Shown here: in pieces, positions 1 through 9,018 of the stretch
How positions within the stretch are numbered: the stretch's first letter is position 1
How the letters are laid out: the number at the start of each line of letters is the position of its first letter
NCBI GenBank assembly: GCA_024516035.1
Contig: CM044958.1
Coordinates: forward strand, 675,566-739,565
Source: Bactericera cockerelli
Lineage: Eukaryota; Arthropoda; Insecta; Hemiptera; Triozidae
Reading direction: 5' to 3'
DNA: 64,000 nt
Program-made: the position numbers and the translations under genes
Notes under the pieces: model-generated
Database searches by the model: none
Told to the model about the DNA's origin: nothing
The model's input: only the letters and a program-made list of their open reading frames with translations

Positions 1-222
1 TTCAGTCGAATATTTTCAATTCAGTACCTTTTGAACCAGACAGTAAGCAACATGAATTTTCTACTGTCACTTCTAGGAGCACTGTGTCTTGCTCGGACTG
101 CCGTGTGGGCAGTTGAAATAGACCCGAGTGCCGAAATTCAGCAGAGAATCAGCAATGTTCTTGAGGTAAGAGAAATGGAGTATAATCAAATTTATTTTTT
201 TGTGTTATTTTATCATAATTTT

Positions 223-290
223 AGTGGGTAGCGCAGAATTATAGGACTTTTCTTTTTTAATTTCCTTATCCTATAGAAAGGAAATTTTCG
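223..290 (-). repeat. 3'-portion fragment of the tRNA-headed SINE ('GTGGGTAGCGCAG' family)
   Basis: The motif GTGGGTAGCGCAGAATTA recurs with small changes at 5690, 26946, 45372, 47430 (reverse) and 53578, each time next to the same tRNA-like SINE. Here only the tail is present, in intron 1 of copy A. Copy B has the same fragment at 30343-30410. Confidence 0.5.
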
Positions 291-571
291 ACGGTCAGTT
301 TTCAGTGCCAAAACAAGCTTTAGGGTCCCCAGCGCCTAAATCCAAAGTTTCAGTCATTTGTCCGTGTGTTGGTCTGTCTGTAAACAAGTTATCTCAAGAA
401 CGGTAAGAGCTTGAGACTTGAAATTTGGTATGTAGACCTCATCTTATTGCACATCTAGACTATAAGACAAAGCTAATACCTACCAAATTTCAGCTTCCTA
501 GGACTTACGGTTTGGGCTGTAGAGCGATGATCAGTCAGTCAGTCAGTGACTTTGACATTTATATATTAAGA
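290..571 (-). mobile_element. Non-autonomous Helitron-like element, truncated at its 3' end
   Basis: Read on the minus strand it starts TCTTAATATATAAATG directly after an A, the same 5' terminus as the two complete Helitrons at 671-880 and 7378-7614. The internal stretch 'ATCATCGCTCTACAGCCCAA' is also shared. No CTAG 3' terminus is visible before SINE-like sequence takes over near 290, so the left boundary is approximate. Confidence 0.55.
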
Positions 572-670
572 TAAAAAATTAATAATAATAAAGAGGTTTT
601 TATTATATCCGAGTACACTATATCCAGGTATCACTGTATCATTATTTTATAACATTTAAAACGATTATCA

Positions 671-880
671 TCTTAATACATAAATGTCAAAGTCACTGAC
701 TGACTGAATGATCATCGCTCTACAGCCGAAACCGTAATACCTAGCGAGCTGAAATTTTGACACAACATTCCTTGCATACTGAATACGTGCTATAAGATTT
801 TGCAAAAGTCCAAACCGTTCCATAGATAAAGTCCTAAAAGTGCCTAAAACCATCGTGGCGAAGCACGGGTTAACTGCTAG
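671..880 (+). mobile_element. Non-autonomous Helitron, 210 bp, in intron 1 of copy A
   Basis: Begins TCTTAATACATAAATG after A670 and ends CTAG before T881, the A|T target and TC...CTAG termini expected of Helitrons. A small hairpin (GTG-GCGAAG-CAC) lies about 11 nt before the 3' end. It faces the Helitron at 290-571 head to head, about 100 bp apart. Identity rests on termini and shared internal sequence; no Rep/helicase is encoded. Confidence 0.7.
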
Positions 881-1125
881 TCGCACAATAAACTATACAC
901 TTTCAGGCCCGAGCTATCGGCGGCAGCGGCGACGCATCCGACGCCCAGCGGCTGCCGCAGTTCCGAGAGTTCGTGGCCGAGTTTGGCCGCAACTACGGCA
1001 GCGACTGGGAGTTGCGGCACAGGTTTGCGGCGTTCAAGAAGAGCATGGACGCACTCGACTACTATGCGGCGCAGGAGAGGGGCAGCGCCGAGTATGGGAT
1101 GACGGAGTTCATGGACTACACAGGT

Positions 1126-1126
<1 letters not shown>

Positions 1127-1171
<45 letters not shown>

Positions 1172-1622
1172 GAACTGACGGGATGTATTCCCACTTATTA
1201 CAATATTAATAATATAAAATAAAATAAAAATCACATGAATAACTTATTTTGACAACAAAAAAATAATTATAGCTACTTTGTCAGCTATATTATTCCCTAA
1301 TTTTAGATTCGCTGGAGTAGGGAGCATTCGGTTATGTTTTTTTTTTTCTATTCTGTTTAAGTTTGAAAGTATTTTTATTCCTGGAGTTAAATGGTTTAAT
1401 ATGAAAATTAAGTTGATCAAGTTAGTCTGGAGTATATCGATTTTATTATGAATGATCTTGTGTAGGAATGTCAGGTCTAGCATATTTCTTCTAAGTTCAA
1501 GTGATTTAATATCTTGTGATGTCATAATCTTATTATAGTCATGATTAGATATCGTTATTTTCAATTTTGTAAGCGAGCATTCTTAAAAAAGCTCTTTGAA
1601 CAGATTCAAGAGAAGAAATATG
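1127..1622 (-). mobile_element. 5'-truncated LINE 3' end with poly(A), inserted just after the exon 2 splice donor
   Basis: A T-run at about 1129-1166 is the poly(A) tail of a minus-strand element. The minus-strand frames carry a C-terminal LINE ORF2 tail in two frames: SLESVQRAFLRMLAYK, then LELRRNMLDLTFLHKIIHNK, typical of jockey/CR1-type reverse transcriptase C-termini. The tail abuts the donor ACAG|GTGAGT, so the intron begins with only a few bases before poly(T). The element ends where the exon-SINE array starts. Duplicated at about 31247-31743. Confidence 0.7.
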
Positions 1623-1624
1623 AA

Positions 1625-2700
1625 TACATTGAGGAGACAGACACTTGAGCGCTATTCCCGCCCAATCAGGCTGGGTGGGGTTAATGTGGGTAGCTTGACT
1701 ACTATGGGGTACAGAGACAGGCAGCGCGAGTACGGATACGGAGTTCATGGACTACGCAGTGGTGTGATTTCCCGGCCCAACTCAGGCTGGGTGAGGTTAA
1801 TGTGGGTATCTTGAGAACTATGGGGTACAGGAGAGGGGCAGGCTGAGTACGGGATGACGAGTTCATGGACTACGCAGGTTTGTGCTACTATTCTCGGCCC
1901 AACTCAGGCTGGGTGAGGTTAATGTGGGTACTGTGCGTTAGCTTGACTAATATACGGCGCGGGAGAGGGGCAGCGCCGAGTATGGGATGACGGAGTTCAT
2001 GGACTACGCAGGTGGGTCCGCGCTATTCTCGGCCCAACTCAGGCTGGGTGAGGTTAATGTGGGTACTGTGGGTAGCTTGACTAATATACGGCGCGGGAGA
2101 GGGGCAGCGCCGAGTATGGGATGACGGAAGTTCATGGACTACGCAGGTGGGTGCTGCTATTCCCGGCCCAAACTGAGGCTGGATGAGTTTAATGTGGGTA
2201 CTGGGTAGCTTGACTAATATACGACACAAGAGAGGGGCAGGGCTGAGTATGGCATGACGGAGTTTATGGACTACGCAGGTGGGTGCTGCTATTCCCGGCC
2301 CAACTCAGGCTGGGTGAGGTTCATGTGTGTATCTTGAGAACTATGCGGCGTAGGAAAAAGGCAGCGCCGAGTATGGCATGACCAAGTTCATGGACTACAC
2401 AGGTGGGTGCTGCTATTCCCGGCCCAACTCAGGCTGGGTGAGGTTAATGTGGGTATTTCGACTACTAATTACTATGCGGCGCAGGAGAGGGGCAGCGTCG
2501 AGTACGCCATGACGAAGTTCATGGACTACGCAGGTGGGTGCTGCTATTCCCGGCCCAACTCAGGCTGGGTGAGGTTAATGTGTGTATCTTGAGAACTATG
2601 GGGTACAGGAGAGGGGCAGAGCTGAGTACGGGATGACCGAGTTCATAGACTACGCAGGTGGGTGCTGCTATTCCCGGCCCAACTTAGGCTGGGTGAGAGT
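1625..2700 (+). repeat. Tandem array of exon 2 3'-end plus splice donor fused to a SINE core, 8 units (copy A)
   Basis: Units of about 120-135 bp contain (i) a SINE-core fragment (CCCGGCCCAACTCAGGCTGG, GTGAGGTTAATGTGGG) and (ii) a diverged copy of the last ~65 nt of exon 2 with its donor (GAGTTCATGGACTACGCAG then GTGGGT). Eight exon-like segments end near 1758, 1877, 2010, 2145, 2278, 2401, 2533 and 2657. Several still read as peptide resembling exon 2 (YYAAQERGSVEYAMTKFMDY); others have stops. The SINE part matches the core of the 5S-headed SINEs at 17030, 51030 and 54260. Confidence 0.9.
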
Positions 2701-3089
2701 AAGTAGTTGATTTGAGAGTTTCCGGGGTGAATGGGATTTAAAATCCTGTCTCGCAACGTTAGGTGTAAAAGTGAAGTTAGTATTTTTTTAAACTGAAAAT
2801 AGAACACAATTGATTTTTTTTTATTGCAGCTAAATTCATGTGTACAAATGTACATACCTACTTTACATTATCCATACTTTTATTGGTCATCACCAACGAC
2901 AGCAAAACAATGTTACATTAAATTTACACAGTCGGTAAGAGTTGCTGTCAACTTTTACCCCTAACATTTAGGTATCAGAGAAAGTAGAGGTTTACTTCTG
3001 ATGTCAATTATGTTAAACTACATGTACAATGCTCCATTGAATAGGACGATGAAGGCAGCAAATTTCAGTGCTGATTTTACCTTCACTTG

Positions 3090-3225
3090 ATTTTTTTTAT
3101 TTATATAACTGTGATACGATTGTTTTTAAACCTTTCTTATGTGATATATTCATGTTATTTTTTTTCTGTTTGTAAATAGAGCTAGGCTCGTAAATATACA
3201 CCCGTGCTGCGAGCATTTAAAAAAG
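3090..3225 (+). mobile_element. LINE 3'-terminal remnant
   Basis: GAGCTAGGCTCGTAAATATACACCC at 3179-3203 (split here for length: GAGCTAGGCTCG, TAAATATACACCC) matches the 3' terminus of the intact LINE at 62135-62165 (GGGCTTGGCCCG, TAAATATACACCT). Both have an AT-rich 3'UTR-like approach. Only the 3' end is present. Copy B equivalent: 33607-33742. Confidence 0.55.
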
Positions 3226-3785
3226 AAAAAAAAAAGCTATTTCTCCATATGATCCTCTTTCTTCAGATCACGAGCTGTCTCGTCTCACCCGTCCCTGTAA
3301 GAACCAAAAGGAGCTGTCCGAATCCGAAAGCCAGTCCCTGCAGAGGCTAGTCCAAGTGGGGGACGACCTTCTGTACGGGGGCGGACTCCCAGCCCTGGCC
3401 ACGCCCACACATTTCGACTGGCGCGAGAAAGGGCTCGTCAGTAAGGTGCTGAACCAGGGGTACTGCAGCTCTGCCTGGGCGTACGCCGCCACCACCGCTC
3501 TGGAAACTGCCAACGCCGTCAAGACGAACCAGTTCGTGAGGCTGGCGAAACAACGTGAGTAAGCAACGTCGAGCGAGGTTAGGACTAGTAGGTTAAGTGG
3601 TCTAAAAACAGGTCTTAAAACAGGTGCCGCTCCCCGAAATCACGCTAGATACAAATCTAGCTACATTAAATCGCAATTAATTGCAACAGAGTAGGTTGAG
3701 TAAATCAAGTGAATAATGAGCAACGTTCAGTAAGGTTATTGGATGAGTAGTTCAGTACTAGTGACTACTGAAGAAGAAAGAATCA

Positions 3786-3975
3786 ATGGCAGCGTCGATG
3801 GCACATTTCTCGTTCTATCACTGAAGTTGAGCAACGTCGAGTGAGGCTAGGACTTGGATGGGTGACCATTAAAATTCAAACTCTCTTGATGGTGACTATT
3901 CTCAGCACCACTCAGGCTATGTTAATTTGAGTACCTAGCTTGTGGGGTTCAGTGACTGCGTAAGTTTCGCTGAAA
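3786..3975 (+). mobile_element. 5S rRNA-headed SINE, partial
   Basis: The head contains GTCGATGGCACATT...ATCACTGAAGTTGAGCAACG and AGGACTTGGATGGGTGACC, the internal promoter region of 5S rRNA. It is followed by a degraded core (CACCACTCAGGCTATGTTAA). It lies in intron 3 of copy A. It is too short and diverged to be a functional 5S gene, and the same head recurs many times in the window. Confidence 0.7.
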
Positions 3976-4108
3976 TATATAATATTTTTTGTGTGTATCT
4001 ATTAATTGTGTGTGTGGACCAAAATATAATACTTTATATACGACTTCCTACAATGTAATATTTTGAATGAAATTTTTAGTTAGCATCTCCATTAAATTTG
4101 TTGTCTGT

Positions 4109-4325
4109 CCCGGTAGCTCTGTGGTAAAGGCGGCACTCTGTGAATCCAGATAATCCAGATGTCGTCGCTTCGAAACCCACCCGGGACATGACAAGTTATC
4201 GTCCCATATGAGATTTTTACCACATAATAATATGTCTTGGGCTTACTGATGGAATAAGGGGACTTTAATAGCCTTAATTAATCGGTCAGTATAAATAAGG
4301 CGATATTAATATTATTATCATTTGT
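4109..4325 (+). mobile_element. tRNA-headed SINE ('AAGGCGATATTA' tail family)
   Basis: CCCGGTAGCTCTGTGGTAAA resembles an A box, and a degenerate B box (GTCGCTTCGAAACCCACC) follows about 50 nt later. The body contains ACCACATAATAATATGTCTT and the tail ends ATAAGGCGATATTAATATTATTAT. The element at 6410-6655 shares this body and tail. Intron 3 of copy A. Confidence 0.65.
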
Positions 4326-4699
4326 TTATCTCCCAAATTTATTTGTCTCTTTTTTTCCGGTTTAACGGCGCTTTAACAAGGCGGTAGGCCTGTCGTTCAC
4401 GCCGGTATTTGTCTCTTTGCAGGATTTCTTTCCCCACATTTTTCCTATTGAAGATTTTGTCTAAACTTTCACATTGTTGTCTTCCAGAGCTGATTGACTG
4501 CGACCGTTACAATGAGGCCTGCTGTGGTGGCCTCCCTCATCTGGCCTACTTCCATCTCAGCCAAAATGGCGGCATTGAAGAGGACAGAACCTACAATGGC
4601 CGCTCCTTCGTCCAAAGGTGTCACTTCAAGAGAGAGAACGCTAAGGTAAATGGCGGATTGAATAATAATGACCGCAAGTAAGTTTGGGAAAAGATGTTT

Positions 4700-4928
4700 T
4701 TTTATTACGACACTTTTAACTTCTTAGTCACATCACGACGCGACGGTGGTTTCACCCTCCATTATCTGAAAACTTACAAACAGCTAAATTAACCTCACAC
4801 AGCCTGAGTGGGGCAGAGAATAGCCAGCATCACGAGCGTTCGGATTTGAATGGTCACCCATCCAAGTCCTAACCAAGCTGGACGTTGCATAACTTCAGTG
4901 ACAGGACGAGAGCTGTTGTATGGGTTTG
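4700..4928 (-). mobile_element. 5S rRNA-headed SINE, minus strand, intron 4
   Basis: Reverse complement of GGACTTGGATGGGTGACC is at about 4853-4875 (GGTCACCCATCCAAGTCC), followed by ACGTTGCATAACTTCAGTGA. The core region (TTAACCTCACACAGCCTGAG, GTGGTTTCACCCTCCATT) lies to the left, giving the full head-core order on the minus strand. Confidence 0.7.
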
Positions 4929-5133
4929 AGTCTTGCCCAGGACAAATATTTATCAACTGGATATCTTAAATCATCGCTTTCTTCTCCTTAAATCTCCTTC
5001 CTTCTTATATGAACAAAATCCATCACGGTCAAATTTCCAATACTTTTTCAAAAAAATTCAATAAAGACTGTGAAAGTAAAGGAACTTTTCAGTTTCATTC
5101 TTGCAGGATAAACAGAGTAATTATTGCATTTTA

Positions 5134-5415
5134 GTGTATTGGTGTTGTGTTGGTATTGTATTGGTATTGTATTAGTATTGTGTTGGTATTGTGATGGTAT
5201 TGTATTGGTATTGTGATGGTATTGTATTGGTATTGTGTTGGTATTGTATTGGTATTGAGTTGGTATTGTATTGGTATTGAGTTGGTATTGTATTGGTATT
5301 GTGTTAGTTGTATTGGTATGGGTATTGTATTGTTATTGCATTGATATTGTGTTGGTATTGTATTGGTATTGTGATGGTATTGTATTGGTATTGTGTTGGT
5401 ATTGTATTGTATTAA
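5134..5415 (+). repeat. Tandem repeat (TTGGTATTGTA/G)n directly before exon 5
   Basis: About 280 bp of imperfect 11-12 bp units related to TATTGGTATTGTG. The array ends roughly 20 nt before the exon 5 acceptor (TTTCAG at 5429-5434), so it replaces the usual pyrimidine-rich upstream stretch. The long minus-strand frame over it is an artefact of the repeat. Confidence 0.9.
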
Positions 5416-5689
5416 AATGTGCAAAAAATTTCAGGTCCATATAGCAGGCATTGCGCTGTTCACCAACACCAGCGCTTCTCAAAATGAGAAACTCCTGGAG
5501 CAGTACGTAGCGCAGCGTGGGCCCGTGGCTGTTCTGCTGACCCCTGGCGCCCTCACGGTAAGTTCAGAGCCACCATACGAATACAAAAGGGATAAAAATT
5601 AAAATGTATGTATACTAATAATAATAATAGGATTAAAATGTATGTATGTACGAATTTCTTTGTGGTGAAGCACAAGGCCTCTTCACAAT

Positions 5690-5945
5690 TTTTGTGGGTA
5701 GCGCAGCATTACTAAGAGCCTCCTTTACATTTCGAATTATTCTATTACATTAATATCTTTTTACTCTGGTAATGCCGCCACTGGTCGTTACTCATACAAG
5801 TAACTACTCATTTTTCCTCACGAGGTATGAGTGGACCCCGAACATCCAAGTACAGAGCAGAAAAATTCCTGCCCCGCTGGGAATCGAACCCAGGTCACCG
5901 TGCGTGCAATGCCCAGCGCGCTAACTCACTCTGCCACGGTGACTA
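5690..5945 (-). mobile_element. tRNA-headed SINE ('GTGAGTTAGCGCGC' family), intron 5
   Basis: Minus strand reads CCGTGGCAGAGTGAGTTAGC (A box region), GGTGACCTGGGTTCGATTCC (B box), then the body GGGTCCACTCATACCTCGTG and tail GTGGGTAGCGCAGCATTACT in reverse order. The pol III promoter boxes and repeated body support a SINE, not a tRNA gene. A piece of its head is repeated at 6095-6150. Confidence 0.75.
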
Positions 5946-6174
5946 CTCATTAAAATGTATACTAATAATAATAAAAAGTGGAAGGTAACAGGTAACCACC
6001 AGGCGAGGCTAGTGCTAGTGCTCAAAGCAATTAATTTGTATACCAAATTTCAAGTCTCTAGCTATTACCGTTCTCGAGATATCCTATTTACACACTGCCC
6101 AGCGTGCAATGCCCAGCGCGCTAACTCACTCTGCCACGGTGACTACTCTTTAAAATGTATACTAATAATAATAA

Positions 6175-6335
6175 AAAGTGGAAGGTAACAGGTAACCACC
6201 AGGCGAGGCTAGTGCTCAAAGCATTTTCGACCACCTAACCCTTAAGAGCCTTATTATTATCTGATCACAAACTCAAATTAATGAGGGAAAATTCATGTAC
6301 TGTGTGGGATTCAAACCAACGAAAATTATATGTAT
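6175..6335 (-). mobile_element. tRNA-headed SINE fragment ('CCACCAGGCGAGG' family)
   Basis: Contains AACCACCAGGCGAGGCTAGT, AACTCAAATTAATGAGGGAA and GGGATTCAAACCAACG. The last is a reversed B box of the family seen complete at 28045-28250, 52070-52285 and 53825-54035. The head is lost here. A shorter duplicate of its tail lies at 5980-6025, so this stretch has been locally duplicated. Confidence 0.6.
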
Positions 6336-6409
6336 ACTCAACAACAAAAAATATGTATCCTGGGACATCCAGCCAAATGAATAATAATAATGATTATCAT
6401 TGAGGTACT

Positions 6410-6655
6410 TAGGTACAGCCGACCTTCGTGTCTGTGGTTAGGAACATTGTTTGCTGACCTGAAAGTTGCGGGTTTGAATCCCGGCCGGAGCGGAAAATTA
6501 TAACCCAGTTTTCCGTTTCTGGAATGGTTGTCCTCCCATTTGGGTGATTTGGGATTTTTTACCACATAAGAATATGTCTTGGGCTTACTGCTGGAATAAT
6601 GGGACTTTAATACTCCTTATCGGGCAGCATTGATAAGGCGATATTATTATTATAA
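6410..6655 (+). mobile_element. tRNA-headed SINE ('AAGGCGATATTA' tail family), intron 5
   Basis: tRNA-like head with GTGGTTAGGAACATTG and a good B box (GCGGGTTTGAATCCC), body TTTTCCGTTTCTGGAATGG and ACCACATAAGAATATGTCTT, and tail AAGGCGATATTATTATTAT. More complete than the related copy at 4109. Confidence 0.7.
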
Positions 6656-7053
6656 TTTATTATTTATTTTTTTAATTAATTTTTTTTCCCAACACAATTG
6701 TATTAATTCATCCTGTTGGGTTCCAGGTGTACAAGAGAGGAATCCTGCGACAGTCCGACACCAAATGCTCGAAGAATGCTGACTACCTCGCCAGCGCCGT
6801 TACTTTAGTAGGCTTTGGAGAAGAGGGTGAGTTTATTTATTTTATTTCTTTATTTATTTACAGTTTTTTAATTGGACATATTAAATACAACACAAATAAT
6901 TAAAAATTAAAATACACTATAAGAGAAGAATAAAGAAAAAATAAATAAATATATACATAATACCTATATGAACTAATATTGTAAACTTCTCACTTTTTTT
7001 ATTTTAACATTTCATCTTTTACCAAATCTACCTAGGTATAGAATTTGTATATT

Positions 7054-7200
7054 AAACATTGTTGACATCAAAAAAGGTGTAACTAACATTTAACCTGGCG
7101 GTCGGTGGTTCAAGTCCCGGTTAAACATTGTTGACATCAAAAAAGGTGTAACTAACATTTAACCTGGAGGTCGGTGGTTCAAGTCCCGGTTTCAGCGTAG
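7054..7200 (+). mobile_element. tRNA-headed SINE fragment with a ~68-bp tandem duplication
   Basis: TTAAACATTGTTGACATC through GGTCGGTGGTTCAAGTCCCG is present twice in a row, differing at CTGGCGG versus CTGGAGG. GGTGGTTCAAGTCCCGG is a B box. The same SINE type occurs reversed at 19600, 27640 and 49290. Intron 6 of copy A. Confidence 0.65.
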
Positions 7201-7377
7201 ATTTAGTAAAGCGAGTTGGAGTAGTTGTGATATCGCAAAAGTGATTGACACAAATAACTTTAAACAGGTATGCAATTTTTTGAAAAATGTTATAAAAAGA
7301 GAGGTGATGATAAAAAAAAGCTGCAGATGAAAGAATATCTCTCTACCAGATGAAAGACAGAAAGAAGTAGATGTACA

Positions 7378-7614
7378 TCTTAATATTATATAAATGTCAA
7401 AGTCACTGACTGACCACTGACTGATCATCGCTCTACAGCCCAAACCGTAAGTCCTAGGAAGCTGAAATGTGGTAGGTAGCTTTGTCTTATAGTCTAGATG
7501 TGCAATAAGACGGGATTTTTCGAAATTCTCACTACAACACCTGCCATTGGCGAAAAAGGATTTTTTGCTTTCATGGCCATGCCTTGGCCCGCAAAGCGGG
7601 CGAAAGCCCGCTAG
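7378..7614 (+). mobile_element. Non-autonomous Helitron, 237 bp, intron 6 of copy A
   Basis: Starts TCTTAATATTATATAAATG after A7377 and ends in the hairpin GCGGGCGAAAGCCCGC, then TAG, before T7615, giving a CTAG 3' terminus at an A|T target. The interior is related to the elements at 290-571 and 671-880. No ORF. Confidence 0.75.
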
Positions 7615-8135
7615 TGTAAAATAAAGGTAAAAATCTTCAAAAAAAGAAATCTTGCACTCTTAAACCTCAAGATGCTGTTCTATCGTACGCGTTCATTTTC
7701 ATCATCTGCTTTTTGCTTTCAGGAGGTGTCAAGTATTGGATCGGCAAAAAACTCCTGGGGTCCCAAATGGGGAGAGAAGGTAAGCAAAAAATTGTGTATC
7801 AAGTCCTAAGTAAATCTTATTTTTTGAACTTTAATACAAAATTGTTCCCAAATGATATCTACGTAGGTAATGTGTTTATTCCTAAAAAAGAACAAGGGCT
7901 ATCGCCCACTAGACAGTTGGCGATTAAAAGGAAAGAAAAAAATTGATAAATAAATAAATCTATTTAATAGTCATATCACTCATGTTGTAACCTCATAAAT
8001 CATTAGTAAGATTTTTGATTTTTCAAAGACTAATAATTTTGCTGATGCAATTTGTGCTTCCAGGGCTACTTCAGAATTGAGAGAGGTGTTAACATGTGCG
8101 CAGTAGGATCGTATGGAGTTGCGCCGATTGTATAA

Positions 8136-9018
8136 GTTTCTTCTGCGCATGCGCTGAGCTGCTGCTGATTGGGACCGCTATGTTGCCGGACTTATCAGAG
8201 TTTGTATCAGATATTGCTGACTGCAAGATAATATATTGATTAGAATGTTCTTTTGATATATTATTGCACATCTTTTCCTTGTATCGGCTTCATATTTCTC
8301 ACTCATGATAATGACAACTACTCTTGACAAAAAAGTGAACTGTCGTGGGACACGCTATAGAATCTTTTGATGATGATAAAAAATTGTCGGCTTTACCCTT
8401 TCGGCAAAAACCGAAGCATGGTATAATAGCGTCGATTTACGAGTTTTTTAGTTCTGATAATTATTATTCATATTGAATCTGAACTGTAAAAGTTCGCACT
8501 GTACCAATGATATTTATTAATATTATTTGCCACTCAAAGAGGCAATGCTGGAAGCATATTATCAATGCTTCCGATGAAAAGAGAAGAAGACACCTTGTTT
8601 TACTTATAAATAAATAAAATATAATATTTATTAATCTGTGTATAAAATTAAGGAGATAATGTCTCAAATAACACCTCAAAATAAGTCGAAATATAAAAAT
8701 TAAAAGTTTTATAAAATTTTGAACAAATTGTTTATTATTTCTTTTTTATTTTCTGTATTTTTTTTCAGAGCTTCCTGAAAGTAGGAGAAAATATTTCTGG
8801 TTGAAGAGTAAACTCGCTATAGAATATCTTAGGTAGATATAGAACAATTGACCGAACAAGTGTTGTGTCTTAGTTTGAACGGTTGTAGGAGTTTTTTTTT
8901 TTATTTTTTTTTTTTTTTTTAGGATTAGGCTAGCTAATTCTCTTTCACACAACCAGGTTTTGCAAACAGTTTTTCTGTTTGTGACACGATAACTCAAGCT
9001 CGATAATTTGTAGGTAAC
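8136..9018 (+). other. 3' flank of copy A gene, no further gene seen
   Basis: Contains possible polyadenylation signals (ATAAATAAATAAA near 8604) and a T-rich tract at 8893-8922 followed by about 90 bp of unassigned sequence. The repeated LINE begins near 9019. I recognise no coding sequence here. Confidence 0.5.

Larger units (their letters stand above)
52..8135 (+). pseudogene. Cathepsin L-like (C1A) pseudoenzyme gene, copy A, frameshifted in exon 7
   Basis: Eight exons with GT-AG junctions: 52-165, 907-1123, 3267-3554, 4488-4645, 5435-5557, 6727-6826, 7723-7779, 8064-8135. The ATG at 52 opens a hydrophobic signal peptide (MNFLLSLLGALCLARTAVWA); the upstream TTG is less likely. Exon 2 encodes an I29-type propeptide (FREFVAEFGRNYG, then EYGMTEFMDY). 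Exon 3 has FDWREKGLVSKVLNQGYCSSAW, where family members have CGSCW; Ala replaces the nucleophile (codon 3473-3475). Exon 6 has YLASAVTLVGFG, with Ser replacing the catalytic His (codon 6793-6795). In exon 7 the run of A at 7746-7751 has six bases against five in copy B. This shifts frame just before the NSWG motif and causes a stop early in exon 8, losing the active-site Asn and the C-terminus. Outside low-complexity tracts it is almost identical to copy B, so the frameshift may be a real lesion or a homopolymer assembly error. Confidence 0.85.

Noticed and set aside
668..886. 72-codon minus-strand frame in intron 1
   Set aside because: Overlaps a Helitron with intact termini and has no domain similarity.
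3786..3870. Possible 5S rRNA gene
   Set aside because: Only about the 3' two-thirds of 5S is recognisable, it is diverged, and the same piece recurs on both strands followed by a SINE core; it is a SINE head.
5131..5424. 97-codon minus-strand frame (NTIPIQY repeats)
   Set aside because: Translation of the TATTGG tandem repeat inside an intron.
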